Positions 7,843-14,921 of a stretch of DNA of 29,951 bases are shown here, piece after piece. The notes under the pieces are model-generated. The model was not told where the DNA came from and ran no database searches. It saw only the letters and a program-made list of their open reading frames with translations. Source of the DNA: a virus. The position numbers and the translations under genes are program-made. The stretch spans positions 1 through 29,951 of the IMG/VR virus record IMGVR_UViG_3300042673_001607; one strand, written 5' to 3'. Numbering within the stretch: the stretch's first letter is position 1; every line of letters starts with the position of its first letter.

Positions 7843-8276
7843 CCTGTTTGGATTTGTTGTTCTACCACGGCTATTTTGGTTTGAACAGCATCAAAGTTAA
7901 CAGTGCTCCACAGGCCAGGATGCATGGGTTTTGGCCATACTCCTGAAGCAATCCAGGCATAGCCCTGATGTTCGTGATTGAGAACAGGTATAAATTCCGA
8001 AGCAACGCTGCAAAAAAATGTATGGTATGCAAAACCGTGATCGTTGGTGGTAAACTTTTCCAACGGCACTAGACGCAGATATTCAGGCATTGATCCTAGT
8101 TCTTCGCAACACTCTCGTTTGATAGCTTGAATCAATGTTTCTCCGGGCTCAATCCTTCCGCCGGGCAGTCCCCAGGTATCTGGATGTTTTGGATCATTGC
8201 GCATGAGATACAAGTATCTGCCAGTGGCCACAGCATAAAACCAAACACCTACTGCATTTACAGAACTAGGTTCCAT
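7839..8276 (-). CDS. Nudix hydrolase (145 aa)
   Basis: A near-complete Nudix box spans residues 40-62: G-x5-E-x7-R-E-x2-E-E-x-G (GRIEPGE ... RECCEELGS), preceded by TWGLPGG. Nudix enzymes hydrolyse nucleoside diphosphates linked to X, such as oxidised dNTPs, ADP-ribose, NAD or capped RNA ends. The substrate cannot be read here. The length is normal for a single-domain family member. Its start overlaps the gp15 gene by 19 nt, so it is translated from the gp14-gp15 transcript. The stop overlaps the fibre gene stop. Confidence 0.92.
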   Translation of the reverse strand: MEPSSVNAVGVWFYAVATGRYLYLMRNDPKHPDTWGLPGGRIEPGETLIQAIKRECCEELGSMPEYLRLVPLEKFTTNDHGFAYHTFFCSVASEFIPVLNHEHQGYAWIASGVWPKPMHPGLWSTVNFDAVQTKIAVVEQQIQTG

Positions 8277-9664
8277 TGTCCTCCCGGATATAGACCTTGA
8301 TAACTCTTGACCCAGGCATTAGCGATCCACTTGTATTGAATGCTTGTGGTTAGGTTGGTTACGTATTGTATGTTGTTGGGACTACTGTTGCTGGCAAAGC
8401 TGACTGCCCAATGAGTTCCTGTGTATTCAATGATGTCGTTGGCCTTGGCCACCAATGGTTGATTGTTTTGCCCTTGCCAAGCCACTGGAGATGTAGTTGA
8501 TTCATTTGATCCGGTATCTTCGGTCAGCAAGTATCGTTGTCCCTGTGCAGGTGGTGCCAGTCCTGCGTTGGGCCCACTGAGCAAAGGATTGATCACAGCA
8601 TTGACTGGTGCCAGGGTGTTTGCTGGCAAGGTATCTGGATCCACGTTAAACAACAAAAATCTATTGTCAGTGGGGTCATAGGCAACAGTGCCTATGACTT
8701 CGGTGTCGTCTTCTTGTGCTAATCTCACATAGCTAATACCGGGCCTTAGCACACCATACATGCCCACAATGGCCTGCCACATTAGATCACTGTCGGGGCT
8801 GTCGGGTGGCGCCAGACTAGTATTGGGTGGTTGAACGACTTCAGATTGTTTCAATGCCTGCAACCTGTTTCCAATCAACAACACTTGATAACTGTAAGGT
8901 GTTATCACTTGACGAGTGCCCAGCAATAAATCATTGTTCAACACTGCATTTGAAGCGTCTCCTTGGGCATCAAATATCTGAGCAATAATGCGTTCGACCA
9001 CACCCAGTTTCTTGACCTTGGCTGGACTTGAAATCCAAATGGGCAAGGCAAATGTTAGAGTGGCAATATCAATGGGATTTTCTGTGCCCTGAGGTATGAC
9101 ACGACTGGTCCACTGTGTGCTTTCTAATTCCACAATGCTGAGGCTGGTCCAATCAATGTAGTTGTCGGTGCTTTGTATTTCAAGGCTGGGATTGAACAAC
9201 ACCAACATCTGTTCAAGTATCTGCATTTTTTGATTGGTGTTGCTGGTCCAGATATCCAATTTTAATGTGAGCTTGTAAGGCACGGGCATCAAACGTTCAA
9301 TAGTAAATGCATTACCTTGCGTGGTTTCGTAGCTGTTGGTGGCTTCGTCGTAGGTTCTTTGACGCACATTGATCTTGCTGACAAAGTAAGGTTCCTGCAT
9401 TCTAGGACGGTCATAGTCAAGACCAGAAATATAAAAAGTCATCAAGGGTGTAGCTGGCATACCTGACGCTGAATTTTCTTGCAGGATGGTCTGTGCTTGT
9501 CGGGTGGCATCGCCATACCGTACTGGTACACGAACCAATGTGTGATCAGTGCCTTCTTCGTTGCGACCATACTCTACTTGGAAGTTTGAAAAAATCCTAG
9601 CAAACTGCAATAGGAATCTGCGTATCTGTTCGTCGTAAAAAAATATAGGAGTCAGTGCTGGCAT
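8258..9664 (-). CDS. 15: Tail sheath stabiliser and completion protein, T4 gp15-like
   Basis: T4 gp15 caps the tail tube and sheath and joins the tail to the neck. The N-terminus here (FFYDEQIRRFLLQFARIFSN, then LVRVPVRYGD) matches the T4 gp15 pattern of an FYN-type start, RRY, FSN and RVPI-Y. The core (MTFYISGLDYDRPRMQEPYF, then the NQKMQILEQMLVLFNP region) fits the family. At 468 aa it is much longer than T4 gp15 (272). The C-terminal ~130 residues are an extra Trp-rich segment (IQYKWIANAWVKSYQGLYPG). GGAGG lies 5' of the ATG. It is second in the minus-strand unit after gp14. Confidence 0.8.
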   Translation of the reverse strand: MPALTPIFFYDEQIRRFLLQFARIFSNFQVEYGRNEEGTDHTLVRVPVRYGDATRQAQTILQENSASGMPATPLMTFYISGLDYDRPRMQEPYFVSKINVRQRTYDEATNSYETTQGNAFTIERLMPVPYKLTLKLDIWTSNTNQKMQILEQMLVLFNPSLEIQSTDNYIDWTSLSIVELESTQWTSRVIPQGTENPIDIATLTFALPIWISSPAKVKKLGVVERIIAQIFDAQGDASNAVLNNDLLLGTRQVITPYSYQVLLIGNRLQALKQSEVVQPPNTSLAPPDSPDSDLMWQAIVGMYGVLRPGISYVRLAQEDDTEVIGTVAYDPTDNRFLLFNVDPDTLPANTLAPVNAVINPLLSGPNAGLAPPAQGQRYLLTEDTGSNESTTSPVAWQGQNNQPLVAKANDIIEYTGTHWAVSFASNSSPNNIQYVTNLTTSIQYKWIANAWVKSYQGLYPGGQWNLVL

Positions 9665-9666
9665 GA

Positions 9667-11013
9667 TTATCCTCCGTTGTCGGCTTGTGGTTTGAGTATT
9701 TCACTCAAGCTCTGGCGACTTGGAATCAAGCCACGATCATTGGTCAATACCTGATCAGTATTGTTGACAAAGCTGGCACGCTGGGTCTTGGCATCGGCTT
9801 CAAAATCCAACCCAGTGCGCACAGCGTCTTCAATTTTGACCCATCTAGCACCATCGTAACGAAACAAGCGATTGGGGAAATAATCCAGGCGCAGGGCATA
9901 ATCGCCCACTACCGGATTTGGAGGAAAACTTACCCCCGGTGTCACCGGCAAGCCATTGGGTGGTAGTATGCGACCCGTGGTGGGATCCACACTGTTGCTG
10001 AGATAGCCCATGGTGTAACCAAAACTTCTGGGCGTGGTCTCCAATCCGGCTTGAGTACTGGCAGTACTCACTGTGGTACTGTTTGTGTTGACTCCGGTGA
10101 CAGTGGCAGCTGGTTGGCCATCAGGGAAAGTTGGCAAAATATAAAATTTGGTTATGTCATATCCACTGAGTGGTAGTTCAATTTCGGCCTGAGCCAATAT
10201 GGCATCATTCAGTGCTAGATCTTTGTTGCGAGTGCTGGCACTATCACCCACGGTGTTGGGATTGGTGATCAAGGTCCAGTAAGGTTGACCGGTGCTGGGA
10301 TTTACAGCATCAATGGCAGTACCGGCTGGCACATTGCCGTTGGCCTGATAGTAAACATCTCCGTAGTTGACCCGGGTACCATTGGGATAAAAATTGCCCG
10401 GATCCCAGATGTTGTTGGTCACAAACGGCTGTTTCATTATGTCCTGGTACTCTTGTGCGTTGACCAAAGGTGTGGCTTTCACACGCCACAAGTGCGGCAA
10501 CCAGGTTTGACTGAATCCTTCACTGGCAAACGCCGCATCCTGTATCACGTAGTATCTGGGCAAGGGCAGGGGTATGCTGGAATTTAAAGGATTATAATCT
10601 TTTAAGTTGGGAAACTCTAACACATCACCACTCATGAGTTTGCGACCAAACGTATCAATCATATCGTTGTAGTGAAATGTAATAAACAAGGTATCGTTGT
10701 TCAAGAACAGACCAAATTGCGTGAGATCAAAATCAATGTCTTGCACACGGTACACACCACGCATGACATAGATGTTGGGATCGTAGGCTCTGTCACGGTT
10801 TTCCAACAACAACAGATCTTCGATGAACAGGGGATTCAGTTCTTCACGAACCGGTATGGTTATGTCGGCATCGCCGGGATCACCAGTTTTTGGACCCAGA
10901 TATTTGTGTACATAAATGTCAAGGCCACCCACGGTGTACATCTCACTGATATTGCGATCAATGTATTGATAATCGCTGGTACGATTGGGACGGTATAGAC
11001 TCAGGCGTGGCAT
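9667..11013 (-). CDS. 14: Neck protein, T4 gp14-like
   Basis: gp14 with gp13 closes the head portal and accepts the tail. The start is set at ATG 11013 (MPRLSLYRPNRTSDYQ), since the upstream frame extension runs through the late box. The TIPVREELNPLFIEDLL, FGLFLNND and LMSGDVLEFPNL segments line up in order with conserved T4 gp14 stretches (YVPRE.., FGMQVQDE, GDLIYFP). Its 448 aa exceed the 256 of T4. The extension holds a CBM5/12-like segment (~200-255) and a GDYALRLDYFPNRLFRYDG motif near the C-terminus. An ATAAATA box lies 7 nt before the ATG and there is no Shine-Dalgarno. Confidence 0.78.
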   Translation of the reverse strand: MPRLSLYRPNRTSDYQYIDRNISEMYTVGGLDIYVHKYLGPKTGDPGDADITIPVREELNPLFIEDLLLLENRDRAYDPNIYVMRGVYRVQDIDFDLTQFGLFLNNDTLFITFHYNDMIDTFGRKLMSGDVLEFPNLKDYNPLNSSIPLPLPRYYVIQDAAFASEGFSQTWLPHLWRVKATPLVNAQEYQDIMKQPFVTNNIWDPGNFYPNGTRVNYGDVYYQANGNVPAGTAIDAVNPSTGQPYWTLITNPNTVGDSASTRNKDLALNDAILAQAEIELPLSGYDITKFYILPTFPDGQPAATVTGVNTNSTTVSTASTQAGLETTPRSFGYTMGYLSNSVDPTTGRILPPNGLPVTPGVSFPPNPVVGDYALRLDYFPNRLFRYDGARWVKIEDAVRTGLDFEADAKTQRASFVNNTDQVLTNDRGLIPSRQSLSEILKPQADNGG

Positions 11014-11020
11014 AGTAGTA

Positions 11021-11027
11021 TATTTAT
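11021..11027 (-). promoter_or_regulatory. Late-type box ATAAATA (minus strand) for gp14-gp15-Nudix
   Basis: Read on the minus strand, CCATAAATA is followed by TACTACT and the gp14 ATG. It predicts an almost leaderless late transcript and is divergent from the sigma70 promoter at 11036-11064. Confidence 0.68.
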
Positions 11028-11035
11028 GGGCCGAT

Positions 11036-11064
11036 TTGACCAACAACTACAAAGCCAGTATAAT
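11036..11064 (+). promoter_or_regulatory. Sigma70-type promoter
   Basis: TTGACC (11036-11041), 17-nt spacer, TATAAT (11059-11064). It is near consensus. The expected start (~11071) falls on the ATG at 11072, so the mRNA would be leaderless or nearly so. Confidence 0.75.
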
Positions 11065-11071
11065 TACTTGC

Positions 11072-11326
11072 ATGGATGAGTTGTATCAACGATTAGATCG
11101 GGCAGAACGCCAAATAGCCACAATCAAAAACAAAGTTGCTCGCAAGGACTTGTTAAAAATGGTCAAAACTGTAGATGCAGCCATGGTGGCCGCAGACATG
11201 GAAAGTGTGGAATGCCGTAGGTTGCATCGAGAAACCGCACGCCACAAGGAATTGGTGCAAAATGCCACGGATCTAATTACCAATCTAGAGCAACACCTAA
11301 CATTTGCGGCCTTGCTAAACGGTTGA
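11072..11326 (+). CDS. Small coiled-coil protein, probably early (84 aa)
   Basis: The start is ATG 11072 (MDELYQRLDRAERQ); the upstream extension covers the sigma70 promoter. The sequence is helical and charged with heptad-like spacing throughout, no Cys clusters and no membrane segment. No family recognised. A host-type promoter with no late box suggests early expression, hence a host-takeover or regulatory role rather than a virion part, by inference only. Confidence 0.65.
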   Translation: MDELYQRLDRAERQIATIKNKVARKDLLKMVKTVDAAMVAADMESVECRRLHRETARHKELVQNATDLITNLEQHLTFAALLNG

Positions 11327-11351
11327 CCAAAAATGGCCCACATGCTATAAT
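11323..11351 (+). promoter_or_regulatory. Sigma70-type promoter with extended -10
   Basis: TTGACC (11323-11328), 17-nt spacer, TATAAT (11346-11351) preceded by TGC, giving TGnTATAAT. The -35 overlaps the stop of the 84-aa gene. AGGAG (11366-11370) precedes ATG 11376. Confidence 0.8.
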
Positions 11352-11375
11352 AATACTTTACACTTAGGAGAGCCC

Positions 11376-12521
11376 ATGAACGCACGAGCCGCAACTGTGA
11401 TCAAGCCTTTGAATCCCAAAGGTGCTGAAACCAAATATGTTGGGCACGAGCCTGACTGGAAATTCCAACCCACAGAAGAAAATCGCATCAGTGCATTCAG
11501 CAAGGCCTTTGCCTGGTACAACTATCACTATGGCAAAAAAGATGCCAAGGACATGCTGTGTCAGTACCTGGACATCAATCATCGAAGCAAAGACGCCAAG
11601 CTCATGCGTGGTATCCCTGACAGCCAGATTCGTTTGACTCCAGCCTGGGTGTGCAGGATGACCTTGATGGGCCTGACGCTCAATGAGCATGAACAGTGTA
11701 TCATTGACGAGCAGATCGCCACAATGCTAAAAATCAAACAAGAAATAAAAAAGATCATTGACGAAAACGAAGTGGCTGTAGCAAAACTCACAATACAAGA
11801 TCATCTGCGTGAGAAAGTGAGTGAATGTGCTGGCGAGCTGGAAGGCATGTTTGATGATTTCATCCGGGACGGTGCCAAGATGAGCGCAGACTGGAAACCC
11901 ATTGCACAGATCCGTGGCATGAACATCAGTCCCAACATGGTGGGCACCATTGCCGATGTGTGGAAGATCAAGTTGGCCGAGTTTGAAGAAGTATTAGCCG
12001 GTGAGGATGCTGATCTCGTAGAAGGCTACAGCCACCTTAACAAAAATCAAATCAAGCAGTGCATCAAATTCATTGAGCAAGTCATAGCTGACTGTGGAAA
12101 CTATGTACAGATCAAAAAAGTGGAACGCAAGCCCAGAGCCAAGAAATCTGTCAGCCCAGAAAAACTCGCATCCAAATTTAAGTACATGAAAGACTTTGCC
12201 GAGCTCAAGCTCACAAGCGTTGCACCAGCCCAATTGGTCAATGCCAGCGAAGCCTGGTTGTACGACACCAAGAAACGCAAGTTGATCCATGTGATGAGTG
12301 ACAGTCACCTGGGTTCGTTCAGCGTCAAAGGATCAGCTATTGTGGGCTTTGATACCATGCAAACTGTACAAAAAACTCTACGCAAGCCCGCAGAACAGCT
12401 CAAAGAGCTACTAAGTGGGGGCAAACCTGCGGCTCGTAAAGTGTTCAAAGACATCAAGGCCACAGAAACCAAGTACAACGGGCGTGGCAACGAGAATCTA
12501 ATCATACTGAAAGCCTGGTAA
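11376..12521 (+). CDS. Conserved T4-like phage protein of unknown function, early-type promoter (381 aa)
   Basis: A soluble, charged protein. The N-terminal half is mostly helical (AFAWYNYHYGKKDAKDMLCQ, then a Lys/Glu-rich helix ~100-160). A Lys/Arg-rich linker (KKVERKPRAKKSVSPEK, ~248-264) leads to a C-terminal domain containing SEAWLYDTKKRKLIHVMSD and VKGSAIVGFDTMQ. I recall similar hypothetical proteins in cyanophage-type T4-like genomes, but no function. The basic linker could bind nucleic acid. Expression from a strong sigma70 promoter with a good AGGAG suggests an early, non-virion role, although gp13 follows directly. Confidence 0.75.
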   Translation: MNARAATVIKPLNPKGAETKYVGHEPDWKFQPTEENRISAFSKAFAWYNYHYGKKDAKDMLCQYLDINHRSKDAKLMRGIPDSQIRLTPAWVCRMTLMGLTLNEHEQCIIDEQIATMLKIKQEIKKIIDENEVAVAKLTIQDHLREKVSECAGELEGMFDDFIRDGAKMSADWKPIAQIRGMNISPNMVGTIADVWKIKLAEFEEVLAGEDADLVEGYSHLNKNQIKQCIKFIEQVIADCGNYVQIKKVERKPRAKKSVSPEKLASKFKYMKDFAELKLTSVAPAQLVNASEAWLYDTKKRKLIHVMSDSHLGSFSVKGSAIVGFDTMQTVQKTLRKPAEQLKELLSGGKPAARKVFKDIKATETKYNGRGNENLIILKAW

Positions 12522-12524
12522 ATA
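12518..12524 (+). promoter_or_regulatory. Late-type box GTAAATA before gp13
   Basis: GTAAATA overlaps the TAA stop of the preceding gene. A start ~6 nt downstream (12530-12531) would fall inside the left arm of the hairpin 12527-12543. Confidence 0.5.
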
Positions 12525-12526
12525 CA

Positions 12527-12543
12527 GGGAACACGGAGTTCCC
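12527..12543 (+). promoter_or_regulatory. Hairpin abutting the gp13 start codon
   Basis: GGGAAC (12527-12532), loop ACGGA, GTTCCC (12538-12543) is a perfect 6-bp stem ending at the base before ATG 12544. The ribosome site GGAG (12535-12538) lies at the loop and the first stem base. Long transcripts would fold here; a late transcript would lack most of the left arm. Confidence 0.7.
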
Positions 12544-13311
12544 ATGGCACAAGCAGAATCGACACTACAAACCCTCAAACAAACGCTGATTGATTATGTC
12601 CAGTTACAACTGGGCAGTCAGATCGTTGACATTGAACTAGATGACGAACACTACGAAGCAGCCTACCAAAAAACCATAGGAACCTATCGCCAGCGGGCAC
12701 AAAATGCCTATGAAGAAAGCTATACTTTCATGGAGTTGGTCAGAGACGTAAACATCTATACCTTGCCGCAGGAAGTGATCACGGTACGCCAGATCTTTCG
12801 CAGGACCTTTGGTGACAGCACAGGACCATTTGCGTCAAACTTTGATCCGTTTAGCCAGGCCAGTATGAATGTGTATCTCATGAACTTCAACGTGGCCGGT
12901 GGCCTCGCCACTTATGATTTTTATGCAGGCTATGTGGAATTGGCAGCCAGAATGTTTGGTGGCTACATGAACTACACCTGGAACCCAGTCACAAAGAAAC
13001 TGCAACTGATCCGTGACCCCAAGGGCACCGGAGAGAATGTGTTGTTATGGTGTTACAATCTCAAACCCGAAGTAAATCTCCTACAGGATTTCCAAATCAG
13101 TCAATGGATACGTGACTACATGGTGGCCAATTGCAAGTACATCATTGGCGAAGCAAGAGAGAAGTTTGGTACCATAGCTGGTCCACAAGGTGGCGGCACA
13201 CTCAATGGGTCGGCCATGAAAGCCGAAGCTCAGGTCCAGATGGATGCTCAAATTGAACAACTCAAAAACTACATCGACGGCAGCCAGCCCATCACTTTTG
13301 TAATCGGTTAA
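12544..13311 (+). CDS. 13: Neck protein, T4 gp13-like
   Basis: gp13 with gp14 completes the head before tail joining. 255 aa. The N-terminal helical region (TLKQTLIDYVQLQLGSQIVD) is followed by a beta part with YTLPQEVITVRQIF (~72-85). The C-terminal signature AREKFGTIAGPQGGGTLNG (~203-221), then MKAEAQVQMD, is typical of gp13 in T4-like phages. It is slightly shorter than T4 gp13 (309). It follows the early-type 381-aa gene by 22 nt and has its own late box and a start-site hairpin, which suggests late-only translation. Confidence 0.78.
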   Translation: MAQAESTLQTLKQTLIDYVQLQLGSQIVDIELDDEHYEAAYQKTIGTYRQRAQNAYEESYTFMELVRDVNIYTLPQEVITVRQIFRRTFGDSTGPFASNFDPFSQASMNVYLMNFNVAGGLATYDFYAGYVELAARMFGGYMNYTWNPVTKKLQLIRDPKGTGENVLLWCYNLKPEVNLLQDFQISQWIRDYMVANCKYIIGEAREKFGTIAGPQGGGTLNGSAMKAEAQVQMDAQIEQLKNYIDGSQPITFVIG

Positions 13312-13341
13312 CGCACAGTAGATTTAATCCTAAATCCATGC

Positions 13342-13347
13342 TATAAT
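13342..13347 (+). promoter_or_regulatory. Extended -10 sigma70 element before dexA-like gene
   Basis: TGCTATAAT: an extended -10 with perfect TATAAT at 13342-13347. The -35 position (TAGATT, 13319-13324) is poor, as is normal for extended -10 promoters. The predicted start at about 13353 coincides with the ATG. The 11-base string CATGCTATAAT is also found at 11341-11351. Confidence 0.6.
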
Positions 13348-13352
13348 CAAGC

Positions 13353-13874
13353 ATGAGCTCACTGATGATCGACATAGAAGGCCTGGCCACTGGTCCGGAT
13401 GCCACCATACTGACCATAGCCGCACAGAGCTTTGATCCGTTTGGCACCGGCTACTATGACCGTTGCTACTATGCCAGAATCACTTTGGAAAGCCAAGAAA
13501 ATCGTGCCATTGAAGAAGGTACCTTGCAGTGGTGGTCAACTCAGAAAGAAGCACAGACAGAAGCCTTCATGGAAGAAGGGCGTGTGCCGTTGGACCAAGC
13601 CCTGGACAGCCTTTACAAATTGGCCTGGCAACACAAGTTTATATTCGCAAACGGGCCCACGTATGACATGAACATCTTGGAACACGCCTACAAGAGTTAC
13701 GGCAAACCTTTGCCCTGGCAATTTTACAATGTGCGTGATGCCAGAACCATCTACAGTTTATGGCCCGAGCTACCACGTCCTGCTACCAGTCATCATGCCC
13801 TTGAAGACTGCCGTAGACAGATTGACATGTTGCAGGCCACTCTTAGACACCTAAACGTAAAGGAAATAAGATGA
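13353..13874 (+). CDS. dexA: DnaQ-fold 3'-5' exonuclease, T4 DexA-like
   Basis: A DEDDh exonuclease of the DexA/Rv2179c-like group. Exo I is MIDIEGL (D7, E9). GTLQWWSTQ (56-64) matches the T4 DexA STIEWWKNQ region. Exo II includes D105 in GPTYDMNIL and Exo III is HHALED (H147, D152), so all catalytic acids are present. T4 DexA degrades single-stranded DNA in the cytoplasm; related enzymes act on RNA. At 173 aa it is shorter than T4 DexA (227). It overlaps gp1 by ATGA. The start has no Shine-Dalgarno and may be leaderless. Confidence 0.85.
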   Translation: MSSLMIDIEGLATGPDATILTIAAQSFDPFGTGYYDRCYYARITLESQENRAIEEGTLQWWSTQKEAQTEAFMEEGRVPLDQALDSLYKLAWQHKFIFANGPTYDMNILEHAYKSYGKPLPWQFYNVRDARTIYSLWPELPRPATSHHALEDCRRQIDMLQATLRHLNVKEIR

Positions 13875-14530
13875 TCATTGGGGTATGCGGCTTGATCGGT
13901 GCAGGCAAAGACACCATAGCAGACTATCTAGTAAACATACATCAATTTCGCAGAGAAAGTTTTGCCAACACACTCAAAGACGCTGTGAGTGCAGTGTTTG
14001 GTTGGGATCGTGAACTGCTGGAAGGGCGTACCAAACACAGTCGAGCCTGGCGTGAGCAAGTGGACCCATGGTGGGCGGCCCGCTTGAACATGCCCGATTT
14101 GACTCCAAGATGGGTGTTGCAATACTGGGGAACTGAAGTAGTGCGTAGAGGGTTCCATGATGATACCTGGATTGCCAGCCTGGAAAACAAACTGCGCAAG
14201 ACCACAGACGATGTGGTCATTTCAGACTGCCGTTTCCCCAACGAAATTGCCGCTATCAAGCGTGCTGGCGGTGTTGTGGTACGTGTGCATCGTGGCCCTG
14301 ATCCTGAGTGGTATTGCCTAGCAGAAACAGTGAATTCTGGCCCACAAAACATGGCCTGGACCACCAGCAAGATTGAGCTAGAAAAATATGCCATACATGC
14401 CAGCGAAACTGCCTGGATTGGCACTGAATTTGATGCTGTGGTAGACAACAATGCTACCATGGACCATCTTTACACACAGGTCAACGATCTGGTTCGAGAT
14501 CTCCAGGCCGCCATGGCAAATCACTCTTAG
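13871..14530 (+). CDS. 1: Deoxynucleoside monophosphate kinase, T4 gp1-like
   Basis: Phosphorylates dNMPs to dNDPs for phage DNA synthesis. The P-loop GLIGAGKDT is at residues 7-15, followed by ADYL. RRESFANTLKDAV (~28-40) and VLQYWGTEVVRRGF (~82-95) correspond to the LAGPIKDAL and LMQALGTDLI regions of T4 gp1. VVISDCRFPNEIAAIKRAGG (~116-135) matches the DTRQDHEMDAARAMGA region. At 219 aa it is near the family size. It is translationally coupled to DexA (ATGA), so the two form a nucleotide-metabolism pair on an early-type promoter inside the structural region. Confidence 0.88.
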   Translation: MIIGVCGLIGAGKDTIADYLVNIHQFRRESFANTLKDAVSAVFGWDRELLEGRTKHSRAWREQVDPWWAARLNMPDLTPRWVLQYWGTEVVRRGFHDDTWIASLENKLRKTTDDVVISDCRFPNEIAAIKRAGGVVVRVHRGPDPEWYCLAETVNSGPQNMAWTTSKIELEKYAIHASETAWIGTEFDAVVDNNATMDHLYTQVNDLVRDLQAAMANHS

Positions 14531-14825
14531 CAATCTCTATCACGCAGTTTTGACACACAGTTTTTAAATTGCGTAGTGTATTGTTGTTAAGATTGCCGTC
14601 CATGTGATAAACCAAGAGTTGTACAGAATATTTTGCACGAAAGCCACAGCGATCGCAGACGACTTTTTTCTTGTAACCTGCTGTTTTCCACCTAGGATCA
14701 ACTGGCTTGAGTCTGCGGCCGCGCCTGATACAGTGCTCACACAAACGTCGATACTGTATGCGGTCAGCACGGTGATAAGCCACAGCTCTAAATCGTTGAT
14801 TGCAGGCCATGCACATGGGTCTCAT
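14481..14825 (-). CDS. Zinc-ribbon / HNH-like protein (114 aa)
   Basis: Started at ATG 14825 (MRPMCMACNQRF), 5 nt after a TAAATA box. A first zinc pair set CMAC...CEHC lies at ~5-8 and ~33-36, and a second CDRC...CQNC at ~57-60 and ~89-92. The second encloses YHMDGNLNNNTLRNLKTVC, which resembles the H-x-DGN-x2-NN-x4-NL core of HNH nucleases, but the usual final His after the last CxxC is missing. It could be a small DNA-binding protein or a degenerate endonuclease. Its 3' end overlaps the gp1 gene by 50 nt, convergent. Confidence 0.75.
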   Translation of the reverse strand: MRPMCMACNQRFRAVAYHRADRIQYRRLCEHCIRRGRRLKPVDPRWKTAGYKKKVVCDRCGFRAKYSVQLLVYHMDGNLNNNTLRNLKTVCQNCVIEIAKSDLPWRPGDLEPDR

Positions 14826-14830
14826 AGGTA

Positions 14831-14837
14831 TATTTAC
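14831..14837 (-). promoter_or_regulatory. Late-type box GTAAATA (minus strand)
   Basis: Read on the minus strand, GTAAATA is followed by TACCT and the ATG at 14825. There is no Shine-Dalgarno. Confidence 0.5.
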
Positions 14838-14843
14838 CCTTAA

Positions 14844-14858
14844 CCCTACTGGGTAGGG
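14844..14858. other. Intergenic hairpin between divergent genes
   Basis: CCCTAC (14844-14849), loop TGG, GTAGGG (14853-14858). It lies between the divergent zinc-ribbon gene and gp18. No T run follows directly, so it is not a clear terminator. It could insulate gp18 from read-through. Confidence 0.4.
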
Positions 14859-14880
14859 GAGCAATCACGGCTTGTTTTTG

Positions 14881-14914
14881 CCTTTTTCCATAAATATCTT
14901 TAACTAGAAAAAGG
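14881..14914 (+). promoter_or_regulatory. Inverted repeat masking the gp18 ribosome site, with the late box in the loop
   Basis: CCTTTTTC (14881-14888) pairs perfectly with GAAAAAGG (14907-14914). The right arm covers the Shine-Dalgarno AAGGA (14911-14915). The 18-nt loop contains the late box ATAAATA (14890-14896), so a transcript begun there (~14902) lacks the left arm and leaves the site open. Confidence 0.7.
14890..14896 (+). promoter_or_regulatory. Late-type promoter box ATAAATA for gp18
   Basis: ATAAATA, 25 nt before ATG 14922, with AAGGA between them. This is the expected T4 late promoter arrangement for the sheath gene. Confidence 0.75.
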
Positions 14915-14921
14915 AATTACC

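Noticed and set aside
13942-14460. 172-aa minus-strand frame opposite gp1
   Set aside because: It is covered by a P-loop kinase gene with clear motifs; no promoter or ribosome site is seen on the minus strand.
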